The position numbers were made by a program, and so were the translations under genes. Below the pieces are notes generated by a model. It did not search any database. It saw nothing but the letters and a program-made list of their open reading frames with translations, and was not told the origin of the DNA. Below are positions 51,524-60,053 of a stretch of DNA of 64,000 bases, piece by piece (within the stretch, counting starts at the first letter, position 1; each line of letters opens with the position of its first letter). The stretch is from Mucilaginibacter sp. Lineage in GTDB: Bacteria > Bacteroidota > Bacteroidia > Sphingobacteriales > Sphingobacteriaceae. The DNA lies in assembly GCA_031292485.1 (NCBI GenBank), contig JARLHA010000051.1, positions 1 through 64,000 of the forward strand. Direction: 5' to 3'.

Positions 51524-53014
51524 ATGAAAATAACAACTAAAATTTTAGTTATTTTTTTACTTGCTTCTTTGGCTGCCATTTTTGTAGCTTTCCGACTCGT
51601 AAAAAAGCCAATGACGATTATTTTTCACGGTGCGGCACGTACTGTTACCGGCAGCAAACACCTGCTTCAATTAAACGATGGAACCCGTATTTTATTAGAC
51701 TGCGGGATGTTCCAGGGAATGGGTGAGCATAACGAAGACCTGAATGAACATTTTGGTTTTAACCCGGAAAAGGTTGATTACCTTATTTTATCCCATGCCC
51801 ATATTGATCATTGCGGTTTAATCCCCCGGTTGGTTGCTGAAGGCTTTAAGGGAACAATCTTTTGCACACCGCCAACTTTCGACCTGGTGAATATCCTGTT
51901 GATGGATTCGGCAAGGATACAAATGCAGGATACCGAATACAGCAATAAACACAGGCGTAAAAACAACATGCCGTTATTAAACGCATTATATACCGAAGAG
52001 GAAGTAATGGAGGCGTTGAGCCTGTTTAAAACGGTCGGCTATCTTCAGGATTATGCCATAACTCCTTCGGTAAAATTCAATTTCACGGACGCAGGCCACC
52101 TGGTTGGCAGCGCGGCGGTGCATTTAACCATATCAGAAGATGGCAAACAAACCCACGTTACCTTTAGCGGCGACGTCGGCCGTTATGGAGATATCCTGCT
52201 GAAAAGTCCGCAAACCTTCGCACAGGCGGATTATATTTTGCTGGAATCAACCTATGGTGATTCGCTCCATAAGGAAACCGGATCTATTGAAGATAAACTG
52301 CTGGAGGTGATTAACCATACCTGCATTAACAATAAAGGCAAAGTCATCATCCCGGCGTTCAGCGTGGGCCGTACGCAGGAATTGCTGTATACATTAAACA
52401 GTTTGGAATTAAAAGGCCTGTTGCCTGATGTACGTTATTATGTTGACAGCCCGCTTTCTGAAAAAGCCACCCGGGTATTGATGGACCACCCGGAAGTTTA
52501 TAATAAAGCGGTGAGCGATGTTTTAAAGGTTGATGCCAACCCTTTTGATTTTGAGGGACTGCATTTTATCCAATCAACTGCGGAATCGAAAGCTTTAAAC
52601 GATGATCCTGCTCCGTGCGTAATCATATCAGCATCGGGCATGGCCGAAGCAGGCAGGGTAAAACATCACATAAAAAATAACATCGGCAACAAAAACTGCA
52701 CAATATTAATGGTAGGCTATTGTGAACCCAACTCCCTGGGCGGCCGCTTACTGAGAGGTGAAAAAGAAGTTACTATTTACGGAGAGCGCTTTAAAGTTGA
52801 AGCACAGGTGCAATCTGTAAAATCAATGAGCGCCCACGGCGACTACGATGATCTGTTGCATTTTATTTCGAACCAGGACCCGGAACGGGTTAAAAAAATA
52901 TTCCTTGTTCATGGCGAATACGAGGTTCAGCAGCATTTCAGGGAAAAAATATTGGCAAAAGGGTTTAAAAAGGTAGAAATACCCTACCAGCATCAAAAAA
53001 TCGCTGATCTGTAA
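51524..53014 (+). CDS. MBL-fold/beta-CASP nuclease family protein with N-terminal membrane segment
   Basis: 496 residues. Metallo-beta-lactamase motif HAHIDH (91-96), FTDAGHLVGSAAVH and SGDVGRYGD, then beta-CASP GKVIIPAFSVGRTQELLYTL, VIISASGMAEAGRVKHHIKN and the C-terminal MSAHGDYDD and VHGEYEVQQHF, so the YSH1/RNase-J-like mRNA-3'-end family. The N terminus (about 7-24: ILVIFLLASLAAIFVAFR) is a hydrophobic anchor that other members lack; ATG at 51611 (MTIIFHGAART) would remove it and match the family start. Thus cytoplasmic or membrane-tethered RNA nuclease. Monocistronic. Confidence 0.85.
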   Translation: MKITTKILVIFLLASLAAIFVAFRLVKKPMTIIFHGAARTVTGSKHLLQLNDGTRILLDCGMFQGMGEHNEDLNEHFGFNPEKVDYLILSHAHIDHCGLIPRLVAEGFKGTIFCTPPTFDLVNILLMDSARIQMQDTEYSNKHRRKNNMPLLNALYTEEEVMEALSLFKTVGYLQDYAITPSVKFNFTDAGHLVGSAAVHLTISEDGKQTHVTFSGDVGRYGDILLKSPQTFAQADYILLESTYGDSLHKETGSIEDKLLEVINHTCINNKGKVIIPAFSVGRTQELLYTLNSLELKGLLPDVRYYVDSPLSEKATRVLMDHPEVYNKAVSDVLKVDANPFDFEGLHFIQSTAESKALNDDPAPCVIISASGMAEAGRVKHHIKNNIGNKNCTILMVGYCEPNSLGGRLLRGEKEVTIYGERFKVEAQVQSVKSMSAHGDYDDLLHFISNQDPERVKKIFLVHGEYEVQQHFREKILAKGFKKVEIPYQHQKIADL

Positions 53015-53023
53015 AAAATCAAA

Positions 53024-53064
53024 AAAGAGGCTGTTACGACAATAATATCTATAACAGCCTCTTT
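53024..53064. terminator. Bidirectional terminator
   Basis: Perfect 13-base arms AAAGAGGCTGTTA (53024-53036) and complement (53052-53064) between the convergent MBL and M28 stops. Confidence 0.85.
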
Positions 53065-53067
53065 GTA

Positions 53068-54627
53068 TCAATTGCGGGCAGCCGCAGGTTGCGGTTTGGG
53101 CAGTTCCTTACGGGGTATCATTTCTCCGCGCTGGGCTGTATGATAAACAAATGATGCCACAATTGTTGCCGCCTGTTTTAAATCATCCTCACTTAATTTA
53201 TCATAGGTATCCTGGTTACTGTGGTGGGTACGGGTACCATAGTCAAGTCCGTCCTGTATAAATTGAAACCCCGGGATCCCAATGGCGTCAAATGATACAT
53301 GGTCTGTGCTTCCTGTATTTCGTATAGTAACGGTTGATGCGCCAAGGTCTTTGAACGGATCAAGCCATGCTTTAAATATCGGACCCGCCAATGAATCACC
53401 CTGCAAAAAAATGCCGCGTATCTTTCCTGACCCGTTATCGAGGTTATAATAGGCCGAAAGTTTTGCCTGTTCGGGTTTAAGTTCCATTGTTTTCGGGTCG
53501 CCAAAATGGTTCAGCACATATCCCCGTGAGCCGAATAAACCCTGTTCCTCTGAACTCCACAAGGCGATGCGAATAGTACGGCGGGGTTTAAAGTTCACTG
53601 CTTTCAGGATGCGCATTACTTCCATCATTACGGCGCTCCCTGCAGCATTATCGGTACCCCCGGTTGCCGCATGCCAGGAGTCGAGGTGACCGCCGATCAT
53701 CACTACCTGGTCCTTTAGCTTTTTATCCGTGCCCGGTATTTCAGCTACAACATCATAGCCCTGTAAATCATCCGTATAAAATTGTGTTTTTATATCCGCT
53801 TCCATTTCAACGCGTATACCCGCTTTTACCAACCGCAAAATGCGTTGAAAATCCTCGCCGCTGACTTCCAGTTCGGGCGAAACAGCTTTTGCAGTATCAG
53901 CATACGATGCGCCGTTGGTAGTAAATACAGTACCATCCGTTCCGCGAGCCTGGCTTAATACCAAGCCTGCATTTTGGTCTTTTAAAAAAGTATTAATTGC
54001 TGCCCGTAAAGCCCTGGCGCGGAACGCAGGCGAGTTACGGTCAAAAGCCCTGCGCTGCGCTGCCGCTTCCGGCTTTGCTTTTGCCATGGCATCCAGCTCA
54101 TCGTCGGTCACCCTTGAGGCATCCGGCTTAAAAGTGCGCTCAGCACCTGCTTTGGCATCGATAATTACTATTTTGCCCTGCAGGGTTCCTTTGTATTTGT
54201 CCAGGTCGGTTATGGTATCGGCTTTTATTAAAACAACATTGCTTTTTATTGGGCCGTTAGTGCCTGGTGTCCAGGCTTTCGGGATGGCAATAATGGCGTG
54301 GTAATACGGCAACGTGATGGCGGCATAGTTTTTTTGAACCTCCCAGCCCTTGCCGAATTTTCCCCATGGTTCGCGCTGCGCGTTTACCAGCCCCCATGAT
54401 TTTAACTGGTTAACCGCCCATTCCTGGGCATGCTTTAATTCAGGCGAACCGGATAAACGCGGGCCGGAAACATCTGTAAGGTAAAACGCTGTTTCCATCA
54501 CCTTTGAATGGTTCAGGCCCTCTTCCCGGATTTTTTTTACCATTGCGGTATCCACAGGCTCCTGCGCAAACGCAGCGCCAACAGTACCTGCAACAAGCAG
54601 GCACAATGAAAGTAGTTTTTTATTCAT
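53068..54627 (-). CDS. Secreted M28-family metallopeptidase
   Basis: 519 residues. Signal peptide 1-21 (ending AAFA-Q). PA domain insertion in the middle (about 130-270), then catalytic M28: VVMIGGHLDSWHAATGGTDN (about 325-344) with His and Asp zinc ligands, IALWSSEEQGLFGSRGYV with the catalytic Glu pair, and GSTDHVSFDAIGIPGFQF near the end. It removes N-terminal amino acids from peptides outside the cytoplasm. Monocistronic, divergent from the VOC gene across a repeat pair. Confidence 0.9.
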   Translation of the reverse strand: MNKKLLSLCLLVAGTVGAAFAQEPVDTAMVKKIREEGLNHSKVMETAFYLTDVSGPRLSGSPELKHAQEWAVNQLKSWGLVNAQREPWGKFGKGWEVQKNYAAITLPYYHAIIAIPKAWTPGTNGPIKSNVVLIKADTITDLDKYKGTLQGKIVIIDAKAGAERTFKPDASRVTDDELDAMAKAKPEAAAQRRAFDRNSPAFRARALRAAINTFLKDQNAGLVLSQARGTDGTVFTTNGASYADTAKAVSPELEVSGEDFQRILRLVKAGIRVEMEADIKTQFYTDDLQGYDVVAEIPGTDKKLKDQVVMIGGHLDSWHAATGGTDNAAGSAVMMEVMRILKAVNFKPRRTIRIALWSSEEQGLFGSRGYVLNHFGDPKTMELKPEQAKLSAYYNLDNGSGKIRGIFLQGDSLAGPIFKAWLDPFKDLGASTVTIRNTGSTDHVSFDAIGIPGFQFIQDGLDYGTRTHHSNQDTYDKLSEDDLKQAATIVASFVYHTAQRGEMIPRKELPKPQPAAARN

Positions 54628-54723
54628 TGTAAATAATTAAGATCAGTTGATACAAACTTATTTATTAAATGCCGCAAAAGTTAATCTGCCATCTAAAAAA
54701 GTTGTTACAATGGAGGAGAAAGA

Positions 54724-54882
54724 GACAAGAATCAAGAGCCAGGAATCAAAGATTAAAAAAACAGTATCAACGATTGAAAAAGTTTTTATGGTGACCTGGC
54801 TATTACCAATCGCTATTCCTTCTATCTTGGTTCTTGACTCTTGACTCCTGGTTCTTAATCCCAGGCTCTATAATCTTGATTC
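54724..54882. repeat. Paired inverted word arrays (CAAGAGCCAGGAATCAAG type)
   Basis: Left arm 54724-54756 (ACAAGAATCAAGAGCCAGGA ...), right arm 54822-54882 (TATCTTGGTTCTTGACTCTT, GACTCCTGGTTCTTAATCC ...). Same word as at 8971-9067. Occupies the divergent gap between the M28 and VOC genes. Confidence 0.7.
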
Positions 54883-54909
54883 TTTTTAAAAGCAATAATT
54901 ATTTTGAAG

Positions 54910-54917
54910 TATATTTG
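54910..54917 (+). promoter_or_regulatory. -7 element abutting VOC gene start
   Basis: TATATTTG, a perfect TAnnTTTG, ends four bases before the ATG at 54921, suggesting a leaderless transcript. Confidence 0.5.
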
Positions 54918-54920
54918 AAT

Positions 54921-55514
54921 ATGAGTTCGTATCCGTTAGAAAGGACTGCTTTTAACGCACAAAGGGCTAAAGATGCTGCCAACTATGCTGCTTACTTTAG
55001 AAGCTTAACATGGCAGGGGCGGCTCCATCTGGCTAATTTATTTAACAGCATTGCCTATGGCTACCCGGAAAATGAGCCGCCCAAAGTGGATAGAACTGTT
55101 TTTAGAGCCTGGAGTAAAGAAGAACAAGACAAATCGGAAATTTATAAATTTGATGAAACTATGCTTAAATCAGCAGTCCCCATTTTAGCATCCCTTAATG
55201 AAGAGGAAACCGTTAAATTCTACACGGAAAAATTAGGCTTTACCTTTTACTCCAGCTGGGAAGGTTACCTTATTTTAGGCCTTGATAAAATAAACCTCCA
55301 CCTGTGGCCGTGTACCGATCCGGAAATTGCGAAAAACACAGGATGCTATATCAATGTTAAGGGGATTGATAAACTTTACGCAAAATACGAACCGCTGGGC
55401 ATCATCCATCCAAACGGTAAATTAGAAGAAAAGCCATGGAGAATGAAACAATTCAGCATACTGGATAACAATGGTAATATTATCCATTTTGGTGAAGACA
55501 TGGGCGATGAATGA
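54921..55514 (+). CDS. Bleomycin-resistance-like (VOC) protein with N-terminal extension
   Basis: 197 residues from ATG 54921. The C-terminal 110 residues have a VOC/glyoxalase fold: VPILASLNEEETVKFYTEKL, GFTFYSSWEGYLILGLDKIN, then SILDNNGNIIHFGEDM; similar to the bleomycin-resistance subtype. The N-terminal 85 residues (SSYPLERTAFNAQRAKDAAN, YAAYFRSLTWQGRLHLANLF) are a different helical segment of unknown function that I cannot name. Partner gene starts a few bases before its stop (55511), but its own start is at 55547. A longer frame to 54834 is repeat-derived. Confidence 0.7.
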   Translation: MSSYPLERTAFNAQRAKDAANYAAYFRSLTWQGRLHLANLFNSIAYGYPENEPPKVDRTVFRAWSKEEQDKSEIYKFDETMLKSAVPILASLNEEETVKFYTEKLGFTFYSSWEGYLILGLDKINLHLWPCTDPEIAKNTGCYINVKGIDKLYAKYEPLGIIHPNGKLEEKPWRMKQFSILDNNGNIIHFGEDMGDE

Positions 55515-55546
55515 TCGCTAACAGACCACAATTTCAATTACGTGCA

Positions 55547-56152
55547 ATGAAGTTTAAACTATTGATGGCTCTGGCGTGTTGCTCTTTTATTACCCATGCC
55601 GTATCTGGCCAGCATTTATTTTATCCGGTCATTGTTGTTAAAAAAGCACCGGAAGGAGTATTTTCCTTTAACAAAAAATGGGGCTATCCGGAAGGCATCA
55701 TCAAACATGATAACGGAAAGTTCGAAAAAACAGACGGAGAAAAACTTGAAGCGGCCGATACTGCACACATGTATTTTACCGCCAACTGCAAAACAAATGT
55801 TCAGGGCGGTTATATCGTAAAGTATTGCTATGCGACAAGAAAAAGGGGGAATATCAGCCTGAACTTTTCAGGCGGGATGCCGGCTTACGCCAATGAGTTT
55901 CACCTGATACTAAAAAACAAAGCCTTCTATTTCGATCCCCGGGTGGTATATCCCGAGCTCATCATAGATGAGAAAATAGTTTATAAAGTTACCGGATGCA
56001 AACTGATCCTATATCAAAAAAACTATGCTGTTGCAAACAACATCAGCGGATATATAAAAGCCCTGTTTACTGAAACAATACAAAACAGTAAAAAAGGCAC
56101 GCAAACAAACAAATACTATCTCGAAGGCTATTTTAAAACCACCCTTAATTAA
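55547..56152 (+). CDS. Secreted protein, unknown
   Basis: 201 residues from ATG 55547, signal peptide MKFKLLMALACCSFITHAVS. No family recognised. Body is Lys/Tyr-rich with aromatic beta strands (HLFYPVIVVKKAPEGVFSF, EFHLILKNKAFYF) and two cysteines. The frame is open further up to 55511 in the end of the VOC gene. Only a 33-base spacing, so probably co-transcribed. It converges on the response-regulator gene; the two stops overlap (56145-56152). Confidence 0.6.
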   Translation: MKFKLLMALACCSFITHAVSGQHLFYPVIVVKKAPEGVFSFNKKWGYPEGIIKHDNGKFEKTDGEKLEAADTAHMYFTANCKTNVQGGYIVKYCYATRKRGNISLNFSGGMPAYANEFHLILKNKAFYFDPRVVYPELIIDEKIVYKVTGCKLILYQKNYAVANNISGYIKALFTETIQNSKKGTQTNKYYLEGYFKTTLN

Positions 56153-56837
56153 TCAGCAATTTATACCCCCGGCCATGCACATTAATGATTTCCACACTGG
56201 GATCGTCCTTTAAATACTTACGTATTTTACTTAAAAACACGTCCATGCTGCGGCCGTTGAAATAATTATCATCGTGCCATATATTCAGCAACGCTTCTTC
56301 GCGGGTAAGTACCTCGTTTTTACGCAGGCAGAGCAAACGCAATAGTTCCGCCTCTTTAGTAGATAGTTTTTGCGGGGTGTCTCCTATTGTAATTACCTGT
56401 TGGGTATAGTCAAAAGTGTAACGGCCTATTTTAAATATGGTTTGCTTTTCCTCCTCATGTTTTTCGGAGTTGCCCGCTCTCCGTAACAAGGCGTTTATTC
56501 GCAGCAGCAGCTCTTCAATGCGGAACGGTTTGGTAATATAGTCATCTCCCCCCAAATTAAAGGCCTGGGTTTTGTCTTCTATCATCCCCTTGGCGGTCGC
56601 AAAAATGATCGGTACGTGGCTGTTTATTTTCCGGATATCTTTGCCAAGGGTAAAACCGTCCTTTTTGGGCATCATTACATCCAGGATTAACAGATCGTAA
56701 GTGTTTTTTGTGAAGTTGCGCAAGCCTTCCTCGCCGTCTTTACACAAAACAACGTCGAACTTGCCCTTCAGTTGCAGGTAATCCTGTAACAGCAGTCCTA
56801 AATTCGGATCATCTTCAACCAATAGTATTTTTTTCAT
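56145..56837 (-). CDS. OmpR-type response regulator (RprY-like)
   Basis: 230 residues: receiver domain with phospho-acceptor Asp53 in YDLLILDVMMPKKDG and the conserved Lys in YITKPFRIEELL (about 104), then a winged-helix output domain (KLSTKEAELLRLLCLRKNEV, NGRSMDVFLSKIRKYLKDDP, NVHGRGYKLL). It should act with the kinase encoded just upstream. RprXY regulate sodium-dependent and stress genes in Bacteroides, which is the closest known pair; the regulon here is unknown. The two genes are 227 bases apart, an unusual gap filled by a word array. Confidence 0.92.
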   Translation of the reverse strand: MKKILLVEDDPNLGLLLQDYLQLKGKFDVVLCKDGEEGLRNFTKNTYDLLILDVMMPKKDGFTLGKDIRKINSHVPIIFATAKGMIEDKTQAFNLGGDDYITKPFRIEELLLRINALLRRAGNSEKHEEEKQTIFKIGRYTFDYTQQVITIGDTPQKLSTKEAELLRLLCLRKNEVLTREEALLNIWHDDNYFNGRSMDVFLSKIRKYLKDDPSVEIINVHGRGYKLLIN

Positions 56838-56847
56838 GTGATATGTA

Positions 56848-57064
56848 GTCCGGAAGTCCGAAAGTCCGGAAGTCCGAAAGATTGTTTTAAGTCCGGCAGT
56901 CGGAAAAGTCCGAAAATCCGAAGGTTTGATTGTTTTAAGTCCGAAAGCCCGGAAAGTCCGGAAATCCGAAAGATTGATTATTTATAATTTGTGGCATTTT
57001 TGCCTGAATAGTCGATGCCACTTTCTGAAGCTTCTTCCGGACTTTTCCGACTTTCCGGACTTCC
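56848..57064. repeat. Iterated TCCGAAAG/TCCGGAAG array with inverted right arm
   Basis: Left part 56848-56985 iterates AGTCCGGAAGTCCGAA with period about 8; right part 57040-57064 is inverted (CTTCCGGACTTTTCCGACTT). The right arm abuts the kinase stop. This array separates the kinase from its regulator. A single arm of the same word lies at 17583-17625. Confidence 0.7.
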
Positions 57065-58894
57065 TCACGTCACCTGGAACTTCAATTCAAATTCCGATCC
57101 TTTTTCTTTTTCCGATTTTACGCTTATCATACCGTTCAGCCTTTTCACCACCGTATTTACATAACTCAGGCCTAAACCAAACCCTTTAACATCGTGCAGG
57201 TTGCCGGTTGGTATGCGGTAAAACTGTTCAAATATTTTGGTTTGCTGATCGCGGCTCATGCCTATTCCCTTATCGGCTACCTTTATCACCACCTGCCCGT
57301 TTTTATTTTGCGTGGTTATGGTAATTTCAGGCTCGTTGTGGCTATATTTAATGGCATTGTCGATAAGATTATAAATAACGTTCGAAAAGTGTAATTCGTC
57401 TGCGCTGATCACTGCATTTTCCGCATCCAGTTGTAAAGTAGTTTTAGCACTGCATTTTTGCAGTTTCAGTTCCATACTGTCAACCACAACAGCTATCATC
57501 TCATTCACGTCCAGCGGCTTTTTTTCGAGTTTAAAATCATCCTTCTCGATCCGTGCAATATTTAATACCCTTTCAATATGGCTTCCCAAACGCTCGTTTT
57601 CCTCATATATAATATTGGCAAGCCGCGCAACCCTGCTTCCGTCAACCGCAATCTCGCTGTCTTTCAGTGCCTCGCTGGCTATCATAATGGTGGATACCGG
57701 AGTTTTAAACTCGTGGGTCATGTTATTGATAAAATCGGTCTTCATTTCCGATACCTTTTTTTGACGAAGGATGGAGAAAATAGTATATCCGAAACAAAAT
57801 ACCAGCACCAGCAACAAACCACCGGTTGTAGCCAAAGAAGCCGTCATCTTGTTAATGATCAATGAGTTTTTTTGCGGAAATGCCAGCCTGATCAATCCCG
57901 GATCATTGATCACATCCCTGCTAAAAATGGGGGTTTGGTAAACGGTAATATTTTTAAATGTTGGTTGAGCGCCGGTAACATCATTTGCTTTCGAAAAAAT
58001 CACGGAGTCGCTGTTGGCAGTCATCACGTCGTAACTAATTGGCAGATCGATACCTTTATTATGCAGTTCAAACCTTATTAGCGTATCTATCCAAAAAGGG
58101 TTCAGGCGCATTTTTAATGGCTCGCCATACTTTCCATATTCTTCGGCAAGATTTTCAATTACCGTTGTTTTACCCCTCGGCGTATTTTGCAGCGAATCAT
58201 TTTCAAGCATTTTCTGCAATTCCTTTAACTGCCGTTCCTTTTGCTTCCTTTGCTGCTCCTGCTGCCATTGCAGGTTTAAATGCGGCATAGAAATTACCTG
58301 TTTCCCGTATTGCGGATCCATATAGGTATATCGCACCGTATCGTATTTATGCAGTTTTTGATGCTTATTTAAAGCTGGCGCTGGGTTTCTGACCAATACC
58401 GGAATGACGCTTCCATGTACGTTTCCAAACTCATCGGTAAACTCCTCCAGGTGTATCTGAAGGTCGACAGACCCGCCTTGTAATAACCTGGCCATTTCAT
58501 CATCCATCCGCTTGTGAATGATCATACGCCTGAGGCTATCGCGCAAAATTGCGATTTTCTTTTCCCGGCTGGTTAATTTATGTTTGGTGGCAAGCGTTGT
58601 ATTTGCAACAAGATTATTATCCGTAATGGCTTTACTGCCGTTGCCAGCGTTTTGATTGCCGCTCCACACCGGCGTATAGGCATCGCCCCCTTTTGCTTTC
58701 ACCTTCAGGAAATTCAGCGCATCTTGTTTACTTATTTTTGCGACAACATTTCCAAGTGCTTCGTTAACCGAACGATCGAAAAGTTCTGATTGCATCTGGT
58801 ACGACTGGCGTAGAAAATACAATTGCATGGCCGTTACACCTAATAGTGCAAAACCCATCAAACCAATGATCAGCGCGATGCTTCTTCTTTTCAT
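57065..58894 (-). CDS. Membrane sensor histidine kinase (RprX-like)
   Basis: 609 residues. Membrane segments at about 7-27 and 353-372 (ASLATTGGLLLVLVFCFGYT), with a large periplasmic domain between that is Gln/Lys-rich (QQEQQRKQKERQLKELQKML). HisKA with MTHEFKTPVSTIMIASEALK (phospho-His about 393), HATPase N box NLIDNAIKYSHNEPEI, G1 VADKGIGMS, F box and GFGLGLSYVNTVVKRLNGMI. Pair for the downstream regulator, transcribed first. Signal unknown. The divergent gene at 59024 may be a target. Confidence 0.9.
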   Translation of the reverse strand: MKRRSIALIIGLMGFALLGVTAMQLYFLRQSYQMQSELFDRSVNEALGNVVAKISKQDALNFLKVKAKGGDAYTPVWSGNQNAGNGSKAITDNNLVANTTLATKHKLTSREKKIAILRDSLRRMIIHKRMDDEMARLLQGGSVDLQIHLEEFTDEFGNVHGSVIPVLVRNPAPALNKHQKLHKYDTVRYTYMDPQYGKQVISMPHLNLQWQQEQQRKQKERQLKELQKMLENDSLQNTPRGKTTVIENLAEEYGKYGEPLKMRLNPFWIDTLIRFELHNKGIDLPISYDVMTANSDSVIFSKANDVTGAQPTFKNITVYQTPIFSRDVINDPGLIRLAFPQKNSLIINKMTASLATTGGLLLVLVFCFGYTIFSILRQKKVSEMKTDFINNMTHEFKTPVSTIMIASEALKDSEIAVDGSRVARLANIIYEENERLGSHIERVLNIARIEKDDFKLEKKPLDVNEMIAVVVDSMELKLQKCSAKTTLQLDAENAVISADELHFSNVIYNLIDNAIKYSHNEPEITITTQNKNGQVVIKVADKGIGMSRDQQTKIFEQFYRIPTGNLHDVKGFGLGLSYVNTVVKRLNGMISVKSEKEKGSEFELKFQVT

Positions 58895-59023
58895 GCCAAA
58901 AACAAAATTATTTTAAATAAACGGACATTATTGGCTTTTAACAAATTTTAACAATTAAATACATCCATTTAACGTTTTGGGTTATAGTTGTTTGCTAATT
59001 TCGAACATTAAATCCGTACACCT

Positions 59024-59893
59024 ATGAAAACCCTAATTTTTAAACCCGGCTTCGAATTCATTTTTGCCTTAAGCTTAATGGCAATAATTGGATTACCCCC
59101 TATGCTGATGGCGCAAAACCAAAAGGACGTTGAAATTAAAATAGAAAACGGCGACACCACCATTAACGGTAAAAACATTAAAACACTATCACCAAACGAC
59201 AGGGAGAATGCCCTCAGGGACATTAAACATTTATCAGGAGATATGGGTCACGGCGGCGATAGCAACCAGCGTGTATTTGTTTTTAAACGCCGGGATACCG
59301 CAATGAAAAATGATGACCGCAGGCAAATGATTACTGAAAACATAACGATCAATAAAGACAGCCTTGGCAATACCGTTGAAACACGGTCTGAGAAACGGGG
59401 CGCTATGAGAAACCGGATGACTTTTAAATATAATAGCCCGGATCAAATGCCCGACGGGATGGATTGGAGAAACGGCGATGCAGACCCCATGCGGAGGCCA
59501 ATGATACGCCCGGAACACCGGAACACCCAGAATTTCACTTATGTAAATACCGATAATAACGACATCAGCACCCGGATAAGCTTCAATATTTCGGATGTTA
59601 CAAACGATGACCTGAAAAAAATGCCGCATATTGAAGGCCCGATGCTTGATATTACCGATTTAAATATCGTTCCGCAATTTTCAACCGGCAAAACATTGTT
59701 GCTGTTTACCTTACCCTCAAAAGGAGCTGCAGAAGTTAAACTGATTAACAGCGAAGGCAAAGAACTGTGGACCGACAAAACCACCGGCGCCAATTTTACA
59801 AAAAGCTTTGTTCTCGGCTTAAACGGTATTTACTATTTACAGGTAAAGCAGGGCAGGGGTATTGCGGTGAAAAGAATTATGAAAGAGGAGTAG
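59024..59893 (+). CDS. Secreted protein with T9SS-like C terminus
   Basis: 289 residues; signal sequence to about residue 29 (FIFALSLMAIIGLPPMLMAQ). The middle is polar, Asp/Asn/Arg-rich with unusual Met content and no known domain. The C-terminal 80 residues (KTLLLFTLPSKGAAEVKLIN, GKELWTDKTTG, LGLNGIYYLQVKQGRGIAVK, RIMKE) have the strand pattern and ending of a type A sorting domain. It is divergent from the RprX-like kinase, a place where regulated targets often sit. Function unknown. Confidence 0.65.
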   Translation: MKTLIFKPGFEFIFALSLMAIIGLPPMLMAQNQKDVEIKIENGDTTINGKNIKTLSPNDRENALRDIKHLSGDMGHGGDSNQRVFVFKRRDTAMKNDDRRQMITENITINKDSLGNTVETRSEKRGAMRNRMTFKYNSPDQMPDGMDWRNGDADPMRRPMIRPEHRNTQNFTYVNTDNNDISTRISFNISDVTNDDLKKMPHIEGPMLDITDLNIVPQFSTGKTLLLFTLPSKGAAEVKLINSEGKELWTDKTTGANFTKSFVLGLNGIYYLQVKQGRGIAVKRIMKEE

Positions 59894-59896
59894 GTT

Positions 59897-60053
59897 CAGT
59901 TAGCAGCCTGCCCGCCGCAGGCAGGTTTTAAGTCAGCAGTTTGCAGTAAAAGCACATAAAAAAAGCAGCTCTCCGTTTAAGAAGGGCTGCTTTTTTTGTA
60001 TTGGTCTTTGCAAAGCGACTTCTGCAAACTGCCAACCGGCAACTGCAAACTGC
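59897..60053. repeat. Paired inverted word arrays (GCAGTTTGCAGT type) with a palindromic insert
   Basis: Left arm words CAGTTAGCAG (59897-59906) and TCAGCAGTTTGCAGTA (59933-59948); right arm 60020-60053 (TCTGCAAACTGCCAACCGGC, AACTGCAAACTGC) inverted. Between the two left words sits CCTGCCCGCCGCAGGCAGG (59907-59925), a palindrome-like insert. The right arm touches the DUF3127 stop at 60054-60056. Confidence 0.7.
59958..59997. terminator. Bidirectional terminator
   Basis: AAAAAAAGCAGC (59958-59969) pairs with GCTGCTTTTTTT (59986-59997), serving both convergent genes; it sits inside the word-array pair. Confidence 0.8.
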
